Source: CADEED01 sp036274075 (lineage in GTDB: Bacteria > Pseudomonadota > Gammaproteobacteria > Steroidobacterales > Steroidobacteraceae). From it: DNA of 8,964 bases. The position numbers were made by a program, and so were the translations under genes. The stretch lies in contig DASUGK010000098.1 of the NCBI GenBank assembly GCA_036274075.1, positions 1 through 8,964 of the forward strand. Direction: 5' to 3'. The notes under the pieces were generated by a model. The model saw only the letters and a list, made by a program, of their open reading frames with translations. It made no database searches and was not told the DNA's origin. Positions 1-5,396 of the stretch are shown in pieces; the stretch's first letter is position 1, and each line of letters starts with the position of its first letter.

Positions 1-43
1 CGCGCTGTTGGCGCGCTGGATCGAAGCTTTGCCGAAGAATTGA
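1..43 (+). CDS. 3' end of an upstream gene (partial, tentative)
   Basis: Reading from base 2, the sequence encodes ALLARWIEALPKN and then TGA at 41-43. An amphipathic helix ending in WI-x-x-LP is common at the C-terminus of cytochrome c-type and other exported redox proteins, so this may be a partner of the cytochrome gene that begins 27 bp downstream on the same strand. The fragment is too short for identification. Another frame (RAVGALDRSFAEELNSY, stop at 52-54) is also open, so the choice of frame is an inference from how protein-like the sequence looks and from the spacing to the next ribosome binding site. Confidence 0.45.
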   Translation, partial: ALLARWIEALPKN

Positions 44-56
44 ACTCGTATTAGTT

Positions 57-64
57 AGAGGAGG
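57..64 (+). promoter_or_regulatory. Strong Shine-Dalgarno for the GTG-started cytochrome
   Basis: AGAGGAGG lies six bases before GTG at 71. It decides the start, because no ATG in the same frame gives an intact signal peptide. Confidence 0.75.
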
Positions 65-70
65 TAGCGA

Positions 71-643
71 GTGAAATCCCTGAAGTTCCTGTTCCTGTTG
101 GCGGCCGTGGTGGTCGCTTCGTTCGCCCGCGCCGCGGAGCCCGCGGCCAGCACGGCGGTCACCGACGCGGTGGCGCGCGGCAAGTACCTGGTGAGCACGT
201 CCGGCTGCCACGACTGCCACACGCCCTGGCACATGACCGACCAGGGTCCGCGCCCCGATTTCACGCGTGCCCTGTCCGGCCATCCGGAGAATTTCGAGAT
301 GCCGCCGGCGCCGGTGGTCGACGGCCCGTGGGTCACCTCGGTGGGCGCCACCAACACCGCGTATGCCGGTGGCTGGGGCGTGAGCTTCACGGCCAACCTG
401 ACGCCGGATCGCGAGACCGGGCTCGGCAAATGGACCGCGAAGACCTTCATCGACACCATCCGCACCGGCCGTCATCTCGGCCGCGGCCGCGAGGTGCTGC
501 CGCCGATGCCCATCGCGGTCTACCAGAACTTCACGGATGACGACCTGGGCGCGATTTTCGCCTACCTGCAGACCATTCCGGCGGTGAAGAACAAGGTGCC
601 CGCGCCGCGCCCGCCGGCGGCGGTCGCCACCGCGCGGCGGTAG
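71..643 (+). CDS. Exported monoheme c-type cytochrome
   Basis: This 190-residue protein is a probable periplasmic electron carrier. An N-terminal signal peptide (charged MKSLK, hydrophobic core about 6-18) probably ends at ARA/AE, near residues 21-22. Covalent heme attachment is shown by C46-H-D-C49-H50. The likely distal axial ligand is M146 in LPPMP. A typical C-terminal cytochrome helix follows (about 155-170, TDDDLGAIFAYLQTIP). The middle part (LSGHPE, WGVSFTANLTPD, TGLGKWT, IRTGRHLGRGR) matches a familiar family of small proteobacterial c-type cytochromes with a CxxCHTP heme site. Only one CxxCH is present, so it binds one heme even if relatives are labelled diheme. The start is GTG at 71, preceded by a strong AGAGGAGG about six bases upstream. 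The C-terminus is a Pro/Ala/Arg-rich tail. The redox partner is unknown; the gene ending at 43 may be co-transcribed with it. Confidence 0.9.
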   Translation: MKSLKFLFLLAAVVVASFARAAEPAASTAVTDAVARGKYLVSTSGCHDCHTPWHMTDQGPRPDFTRALSGHPENFEMPPAPVVDGPWVTSVGATNTAYAGGWGVSFTANLTPDRETGLGKWTAKTFIDTIRTGRHLGRGREVLPPMPIAVYQNFTDDDLGAIFAYLQTIPAVKNKVPAPRPPAAVATARR

Positions 644-670
644 TTAGCAGACCATCGAGCGCCCCCGATT

Positions 671-694
671 CGTTACACTCCGCACGGTGTAGCG
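671..694. repeat. Inverted repeat (imperfect 8-bp arms) upstream of the unknown exported gene
   Basis: CGTTACAC (671-678) and GTGTAGCG (687-694) are complementary except for one T/G wobble, with an 8-base spacer. The dyad sits in the 66-bp gap between the cytochrome stop and the ATG at 710. It overlaps a TACACT hexamer (674-679) that could act as a -10 element, although no good -35 is placed upstream of it. It could be an operator or an RNA hairpin. No T-run follows, so it is not a standard rho-independent terminator. Confidence 0.4.
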
Positions 695-709
695 GGTCGG
701 GGGTGTCTC

Positions 710-1765
710 ATGTCCTGTCAGGGTATCGTCGGCGTGGCGCTCGTGGCGCTGCTGGCTGCCGTCGCGGCCGAGGGCGCGGCGCCGCCACCCGAGAAGGTGG
801 TCCTGGCGCCGTCGACGCTGGAACTCCCGGTGAAGATCGGCCCGCTGCACTACAGCGGCGAGCCGCACAGGTACGAGCCGGCGGCCGCGGGTGTGTCCTA
901 TGCATTCGCCGGCCGCGGGCTGTTGCTGACGGTGTACGTGTACGACGGGGGCCTGCAGGATCTCCCGGACGGCGGGGACACGGTCGAGGCCTGCGAGCAG
1001 GTCGAGATGGCCAAGGAAGGCGTGAAGGAGGCGAAGTATCCCAACACCGTGCTCACCCGCGAGCAGTTTGTGCGTCTCACGCCCAGCGAAGCCTTTCCGC
1101 TCGCCCACGAGGTGCGCTACGAGCTGGAGCGCGAGGGCCGGCCGTCGATTTCCTACATCTGGGTCACCGCGGCCGCGAAGCACTTCATCAAGCTGCGCTT
1201 CAGCTTCGACAAGGAACTGAAGGACGAAGAGGTCGATGCGCGGCGCGGGATCCTCGATGCCGTGGGCGACGCGGTGCGGCCCTGGCTCGCGGTGGTGCAG
1301 CCGGAGCCGGAGAAAGACCCGGGCACGACCATCAACGTTGCCATGGGCTCCGAGGGCGACGTGACCGCGACCATGCTCTACACCACGATGCTCAGCAGCG
1401 TCCTGGAACAGTCACCCGAGCTGGCGCCGCCTTGCGGTGGAACCGTCGTGCCGTCGTTCGAAACCGAAGTCGGCGTGCTGCGCGGGGTACTGCAGATGGC
1501 GGCGGCTGGCGTGGACTCGAGCTTCACCAAGCGGCTGGCCAGGATCGAGAAGGCCGGTTTCCTCGAGGAGTTCGTCTGGAGCGACATGCACCGCGAGGAA
1601 TGGGGCGCCTGGGAGCCGTCGGACCTGGCCTCGGCCGACTACCTCAAGTGGAAGAAGAAGCACCTGAAGAACTTCCGGGTGCCGAACCTCGGCAGCGTGA
1701 CGGTCTCGCATCCGCGAAAGTGGCCGGTGGAAGGGGCGGAGCCGACCGCGACCCCGACCCCCTGA
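710..1765 (+). CDS. Exported protein of unknown function, 351 aa
   Basis: I do not recognise a named family. The N-terminus (MSCQGIVGVALVALLAAVAA) is a signal peptide with cleavage likely around residues 20-23, so the mature protein should be periplasmic or secreted. There are no later membrane segments. The N-terminal half (about 30-190) looks like an alpha/beta domain with strands such as GVSYAFAGRGLLLTVYVYD and SYIWVTAAAKHFIKLRFSF and a charged helix between them. A second region starts around residue 205 (GTTINVAMGSEGDVTATMLY) and includes a Lys/Trp-rich stretch (YLKWKKKHLKNF). The tail ends in Pro/Thr repeats (TATPTP). No catalytic motif stands out. The start at 710 gives a complete signal peptide and is preceded by a G-rich stretch (694-703) as a modest ribosome binding site. 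Codon usage matches the neighbours. Overlapping open frames in this region are shadows. Confidence 0.75.
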   Translation: MSCQGIVGVALVALLAAVAAEGAAPPPEKVVLAPSTLELPVKIGPLHYSGEPHRYEPAAAGVSYAFAGRGLLLTVYVYDGGLQDLPDGGDTVEACEQVEMAKEGVKEAKYPNTVLTREQFVRLTPSEAFPLAHEVRYELEREGRPSISYIWVTAAAKHFIKLRFSFDKELKDEEVDARRGILDAVGDAVRPWLAVVQPEPEKDPGTTINVAMGSEGDVTATMLYTTMLSSVLEQSPELAPPCGGTVVPSFETEVGVLRGVLQMAAAGVDSSFTKRLARIEKAGFLEEFVWSDMHREEWGAWEPSDLASADYLKWKKKHLKNFRVPNLGSVTVSHPRKWPVEGAEPTATPTP

Positions 1766-1874
1766 CGGACCCCTTATAGAAGAGTGGTGTAGGCGCGCGC
1801 TGGCGCGAGAGGCGGCAGCCGGCCGACACGCGCGGCCAGTGGTTAGGCGGGGTCGGGGCGCAGAATGAAGACCC
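1766..1874 (+). other. Intergenic region with long-range inverted repeat
   Basis: These 109 bp contain no convincing gene. CCCCGACCCC (1752-1761, just inside the preceding gene) is exactly complementary to GGGGTCGGGG (1849-1858). A smaller hairpin, GGCCG (1821-1825) with CGGCC (1833-1837), lies between them. TATAGA at 1775-1780 is a weak -10 look-alike without a matching -35. No T-tract marks a terminator. Confidence 0.3.
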
Positions 1875-2738
1875 ATGGAACCGCGCCGCAGCCCCTGGAG
1901 CATCGTCAAAGGCACGATCGGGAACTGGCTCGAGGACCAGGCCTCGAGCATCGCGGCGGCGCTCGCCTTCTACTGCGCGTTCTCGCTCGCGCCGCTGCTC
2001 ATCATCACCGTGACCATCGCCGGCTGGATCGTCGGCGCCGAGCTGGCGTACTCCTATCTCGGCTCGCAGGTCACGCTGCTGTTCGGCAAACAGAGCGCCG
2101 ATCTGATCCTCCAGGCCATCAAGAGCTCGCAGAGCACCGACGGCCTGTGGGCGACCCTCGTGAGCGCAGTGATGTTGCTGGTGGGCGCGAGCACGGTGTT
2201 CGCGGCGCTCGAGAGCGCCCTGCAACAGATCTGGGGCGGGCGCCTGCCGCGCTCGCGCGGCTGGCGCGGCTTCGTGCGCACGCGCCTGGTGTCGTTCGGC
2301 TTCATCCTCGCCATCGGCTTCCTGCTGCTGGTGTCACTGACGCTGACCACGGCGCTGGCCGCGCTGCGCGGTTACGTGACCCGGCACTTCGAAGGCATGG
2401 TGGGAATGCTCGCGCTGCTGGACTTCCTGATGTCCATCGGCCTCGGCACGGGACTGGTGGCGCTGATGTATCGCTACCTGCCGGCGCGGCGACTCGCCTG
2501 GCGACACGTGCTGACCGGCGCGCTGGTGACCGCGCTGCTGTTCCATCTCGGCCGGTGGGCGATCGGGTTGTACCTGGGTCGCGCGACGCAGCCGACGGCC
2601 TTCGGCGCGGCGGCGTCGTTCGCCGCATTGCTGCTGTGGTTCTATTACTCGGCGCAGATCTTCCTGTTCGGCGCCGAGTTCACCGCCTGGCTGGGGCAGT
2701 CGCGCAAGCCGCGACCGCTGGCGGCGTCTACCTCTTGA
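1875..2738 (+). CDS. YihY/BrkB (UPF0761) family inner-membrane protein
   Basis: This 287-residue polytopic membrane protein matches the YihY/virulence factor BrkB family in length and layout. Six hydrophobic segments lie at about 27-53, 93-115, 136-160, 174-198, 207-231 and 239-265. Family hallmarks are the first-helix sequence LAFYCAFSLAPLLII and the last-helix sequence LLLWFYYSAQIFLFGAEF. A short cytoplasmic N-terminus (WSIVKGTIGNWLEDQASSIAAALAFY) is also typical. Members were once mislabelled ribonuclease BN; that activity belongs to a different protein. The molecular function is unsettled; Bordetella BrkB was linked to serum resistance and a transport role has been proposed. The ATG at 1875 begins the usual family N-terminus; the ribosome binding site is weak. 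The ATG at 1865 is in another frame. The 3' end overlaps the convergent minus-strand gene by 11 bp. Confidence 0.9.
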   Translation: MEPRRSPWSIVKGTIGNWLEDQASSIAAALAFYCAFSLAPLLIITVTIAGWIVGAELAYSYLGSQVTLLFGKQSADLILQAIKSSQSTDGLWATLVSAVMLLVGASTVFAALESALQQIWGGRLPRSRGWRGFVRTRLVSFGFILAIGFLLLVSLTLTTALAALRGYVTRHFEGMVGMLALLDFLMSIGLGTGLVALMYRYLPARRLAWRHVLTGALVTALLFHLGRWAIGLYLGRATQPTAFGAAASFAALLLWFYYSAQIFLFGAEFTAWLGQSRKPRPLAASTS

Positions 2739-3165
2739 TGACGAACTTGCCGAAGGCTATCCCGAGGTCCCAGCCTTCGCCCGTGCCGGCCAGCGCCAGC
2801 GACACTTCGCCCTTGGTCATCACCTGCGCCTTGGAGGATTTCACTGCGCCGGCATGCGCCTCGGCCGTGGCATAGGTGCCGAACAATTCATCGGTGTGCT
2901 GCACGCCGGAGAACTCGCCCGTGCCGTTGCGGATCGTCGACTTGCCGAAGGACAGTCCGCCGCCGCGGGCATGCAGCGTCACGTTCATGCTCTGCCCGTT
3001 GTTGCAGGTGATCGTGCCGGTGCCGTCGGCGCGCTTGTAGAATGCCGACCAACCGCTCAGCGTGAACTTGAGCTTGCAGTCGATGCCGGCGGCATGGGCA
3101 GACCCCCCGACCATGGAAGCGATGGCGAAGGCACTCAACAATAAATTGCGGGTTGTTTTGTTCAT
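2728..3165 (-). CDS. Small secreted protein of unknown function, 145 aa
   Basis: The protein begins with a clear signal peptide (MNKTTRNLLLSAFAIASMVGGSAHA/AG, cleavage near residue 26). The mature part is about 120 residues, rich in Gly, Thr and Ser with alternating hydrophobic positions, and looks like a compact beta-rich periplasmic domain. Two cysteines (in GIDCKLKF and TITCNNGQ) could form a disulfide. The C-terminus GEGWDLGIAFGKFVIKR forms a terminal strand-like segment. I cannot assign a named family; the overall style resembles small secreted DUFs of proteobacteria, but this is a resemblance only. Its stop TAG (2728-2730) lies inside the end of the convergent BrkB-family gene. Its start lies 36 bp from the divergent permease start, so the two genes may share a control region. 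Early codons are relatively AT-rich (including TTA), which may ease translation initiation. Confidence 0.75.
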   Translation of the reverse strand: MNKTTRNLLLSAFAIASMVGGSAHAAGIDCKLKFTLSGWSAFYKRADGTGTITCNNGQSMNVTLHARGGGLSFGKSTIRNGTGEFSGVQHTDELFGTYATAEAHAGAVKSSKAQVMTKGEVSLALAGTGEGWDLGIAFGKFVIKR

Positions 3166-3185
3166 GGCGCGAACCTAACCGCGCC
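3166..3185. repeat. Perfect dyad GGCGCG-N8-CGCGCC between divergent starts
   Basis: GGCGCG (3166-3171) and CGCGCC (3180-3185) are exact reverse complements around an 8-base spacer. The dyad occupies most of the 36-bp gap between the minus-strand start codon (3165) and the permease ATG (3202). It is a candidate operator for both genes or a 5' leader hairpin. The arms consist only of G and C in a GC-rich genome, so chance is a real possibility. Confidence 0.4.
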
Positions 3186-3201
3186 GACGGGGGATGGCAA
3201 G

Positions 3202-4164
3202 ATGACGCAGATTCCCATCAGGCGGGCGATCGAGCGGCTGCCCGGGGGCATGATGGTGGTGCCGCTGATGTGCGGTGCCCTGGTGGCCACCTTCGCGCCC
3301 GGCGCGCCGGCCTTTTTCGGCTCGTTCACGGGCGCGCTGTTCACCGGTGCGCTGCCCATCCTGGCGGTGTTTTTCGTGTGTACCGGCGCCAGCATCGATT
3401 TCCGTGCGACCCCCTACATCCTCAAGAAGGGCGGCACGCTGTTCGCGGTCAAGATCGGCATCGGCATCCTGTTAGGGGTGGTGTTCGGGCGCCTGCTGGG
3501 CGAGCTGCCGGTGAGCGGCGGCATGTTTGCCGGCATCTCGACGCTGGCCATCGTGGCCGCCATGAACGATACCAACGGCGGCCTGTACATGGCGCTCATG
3601 GGCCAATTCGGCCAGCCGCGCGACGTGGGCGCGTACACCGTCATGTCGCTCGAGTCCGGGCCCTTCCTGACCATGGTGACGCTGGGTGTCGCCGGCCTGT
3701 CCGCATTCCCGTGGCCCACGCTGGTCGGCGGCATCCTGCCGCTGCTGGTTGGCATGCTGCTCGGCAACCTCGATCGCGAGCTGCGCGAATTTCTCAGGCC
3801 CGCGATCGGCGTGCTGATCCCGTTCTTCGCCTTCGCGCTCGGCGCGAACCTCGATCTCGGCAAGGTCTGGCTGGCCGGATTGTTAGGGCTGGGCATGGGT
3901 TTCGCCGTGGTGCTGGTGACCGGCATCCCGCTGTACTTCGCCGACCGGCTCACCGGCGGCAACGGCGTGGCGGGTGTGGCCGCGGCCTCGACGGCCGGCA
4001 ATGCGGTCGCGGTGCCGGCTATTGTCGTCGCCGCCAACCCGGCGTACGCCGCCGCGGCCGCGCAGGCCACCATCCTCGTGGCTGCTTGCGTGGTGGTCAC
4101 GGCCATCGTGGTTCCGCTGGTCACTGCCTGGACGGCGCGCCGGGTCCGTGCGCGCGGTGGATGA
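3202..4164 (+). CDS. kdgT: KdgT-family sugar-acid permease (2-keto-3-deoxygluconate permease family)
   Basis: This 320-residue inner-membrane protein is very similar in pattern and length to E. coli KdgT (about 327 residues), a proton-coupled importer of 2-keto-3-deoxygluconate. Shared landmarks in order are an N-terminal RRAIERLPGGMMVVPL, FGSFTGALFTGALPILAVFF, STLAIVAAMNDTNGGLY, VMSLESGPFLTM, GNLDRELREFLRPAIGVLIP with FFAFALG, and VTGIPLYFADRLTGGNG followed by GVAAASTAGNAVAVPA. About ten hydrophobic helices fill the sequence. The ATG at 3202 is preceded by GGGGGA about seven bases upstream. The stop overlaps the start of the kinase gene (ATGA), indicating translational coupling. Given the kinase and PdxA2 partners, the natural substrate is more likely a four-carbon acid sugar such as D-threonate or D-erythronate than ketodeoxygluconate; this is an inference. 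The gene symbol denotes the family, not a proven substrate. Two TTA codons, both followed by GGG (3472 and 3883), stand out in this GC-rich gene. Confidence 0.9.
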   Translation: MTQIPIRRAIERLPGGMMVVPLMCGALVATFAPGAPAFFGSFTGALFTGALPILAVFFVCTGASIDFRATPYILKKGGTLFAVKIGIGILLGVVFGRLLGELPVSGGMFAGISTLAIVAAMNDTNGGLYMALMGQFGQPRDVGAYTVMSLESGPFLTMVTLGVAGLSAFPWPTLVGGILPLLVGMLLGNLDRELREFLRPAIGVLIPFFAFALGANLDLGKVWLAGLLGLGMGFAVVLVTGIPLYFADRLTGGNGVAGVAAASTAGNAVAVPAIVVAANPAYAAAAAQATILVAACVVVTAIVVPLVTAWTARRVRARGG

Positions 4165-5396
4165 CGGACCGCTGGCTCATCCTGGCCGACGATCTCACCG
4201 GCGCAACCGACGCCGGCGTCGCTTTTGCACAGCGCGGCTGCGACACCGAGGTGGCTTGGGGCGATTCGTCGCCGCCGATCGACGTGCAGGTGCACGCCCG
4301 CGACCTCGCGTCGCGCGGCAGCGGCGCGCAGGACGCGGCCTCGCGCCATGCCAATGCACTGCGTCGCTGGCTCGAGCCCGACCAGGCGATCTACAAGAAG
4401 ATAGATTCGACCTTGCGTGGCCAACCCGCGGCGGAGATCGCCGCGCTGTGCGCGACGCTGGGCGAGTTCGGGGAGCCGGCCTGGGGCGTGTTCGCGCCGG
4501 CCAATCCAGCGCAGAAGCGCACCACGCGCGAGGGCCGGGTGTGGGTCGATGGACAGCCCCTCGAGCACACCGACACGTGGCGGCGCGAGCACAGCTACGC
4601 CGATGCGGATCTTGCCGCCATGCTCGCGACCGCCGGCCTGCAGGCGATCAAACTACCGTTGGGCGTGGTGCGCGGCGAATCGGCCGCGCTGCTGGCGGCA
4701 CTGCAGGAGGCCGCGCGCTCCGCGCCCGGAACGATGGTGGTCGGCGACGCCGAGACCGACGACGACCTGGCGCGCATCGCGGTGGCCGCGCGCGATGCCG
4801 CGCCCGGCTTTCATGCCGGCACCGCCGGGCTGGCGCGCGCACTCGCCGCGCGCGCATTTCCGCTGCGCAAACGCGACGTGGAGCTGCCGGCCACGCAGCG
4901 CGGCACGCTGATCGCGGTGGGCACACCGGCCAAGGTGTCGCGCGAGGCGGCCCGAAGGCTCGCCGATCATCTCGGCCGGGAGCCGCTGCGTGTGCGCGTG
5001 GATGGCAGCATCGATGACGCCACGCCGGGGGATTCCACGTCGATCGCGAACCGGTTGATGCGAGGTGAGGACACCGTGGTACTGCTCGAGGCGAACCAGG
5101 CGGAGACGACCACGGTGAATCCCGCATTCGGGGCGACATTTGCCGCGGCGTTGAAGTCCGCATTGCCGCAGATGGGCGCCCTGATCGTCAGCGGCGGCGA
5201 GACCGCCGCGGCGCTCATGGAAAGCATCGAGGTGCGCGGCATCACTCTGCTCGATGAAATCGAGCCTGGCCTCGCGCTCGGCATCACGCGCGGCGCGGTC
5301 GCAGTACCCATCGTCACCAAGCCCGGCGCGTTCGGCGACGCGGAAAGTCTAGTACGCTGCCTCACCCGCATGCGCCAACTGCAAAGACGCGAATGA
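4161..5396 (+). CDS. Four-carbon acid sugar kinase family protein (former DUF1537; DtnK/DenK-like)
   Basis: This 411-residue cytoplasmic kinase belongs to the family that phosphorylates four-carbon sugar acids at C4 with ATP; length is normal (about 400-430). The N-terminal acid-sugar-binding domain starts with LILADDLTGATDAGVAF (6-22) and contains YKKIDSTLRG (78-87) and the FAPANPAQKRTTREGRVWVDG segment split around residues 113-133. A linking region carries VVGDAETDDDLARIA and GTAGLARAL (220-228). The C-terminal nucleotide-binding domain shows SGGETA (344-349), LLDEIEPG (363-370) and TKPGAFG (386-392). The usual GS-x-S-x-x-T-x-x-Q segment at the start of this domain appears here as GTPAKVSREAARRL, a modest divergence. 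ATG 4161 overlaps the permease stop and begins just before the family's conserved N-terminus. The open frame continues far upstream but that part is a shadow of the permease gene. The next gene also overlaps by ATGA. With PdxA2 downstream, D-threonate or D-erythronate 4-kinase is the likeliest activity; the exact substrate cannot be read from sequence. Confidence 0.9.
   Translation: MTDRWLILADDLTGATDAGVAFAQRGCDTEVAWGDSSPPIDVQVHARDLASRGSGAQDAASRHANALRRWLEPDQAIYKKIDSTLRGQPAAEIAALCATLGEFGEPAWGVFAPANPAQKRTTREGRVWVDGQPLEHTDTWRREHSYADADLAAMLATAGLQAIKLPLGVVRGESAALLAALQEAARSAPGTMVVGDAETDDDLARIAVAARDAAPGFHAGTAGLARALAARAFPLRKRDVELPATQRGTLIAVGTPAKVSREAARRLADHLGREPLRVRVDGSIDDATPGDSTSIANRLMRGEDTVVLLEANQAETTTVNPAFGATFAAALKSALPQMGALIVSGGETAAALMESIEVRGITLLDEIEPGLALGITRGAVAVPIVTKPGAFGDAESLVRCLTRMRQLQRRE

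Noticed and set aside
24..33. Possible lipoprotein processing of the receptor at residue C28 (positions are in the receptor protein)
   Set aside because: The residues before the cysteine (VSAAC) lack the Leu/Val at -3 expected of a lipobox, while AYA/Q fits signal peptidase I and the protein is a typical receptor.
611..620. Palindrome CCGCCGGCGG near the end of the cytochrome gene as a terminator
   Set aside because: It lies inside the coding sequence, has no unpaired loop of useful size and no T-run follows.
703..1779. A 358-codon plus-strand open frame overlapping the unknown exported protein
   Set aside because: Its translation is Arg/Gly/Ala-rich, whereas the frame starting at 710 has a proper signal peptide and balanced composition.
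3153..4160. In-frame upstream extension of the kinase gene
   Set aside because: This part is out-of-frame permease sequence with Arg/His-rich translation. The family N-terminus begins at the ATG at 4161.
3414..4592. A 392-codon open frame on the minus strand opposite the permease and kinase
   Set aside because: Both plus-strand genes are strongly recognised; the antisense product is Ala/Pro/Ser/Arg-rich noise.
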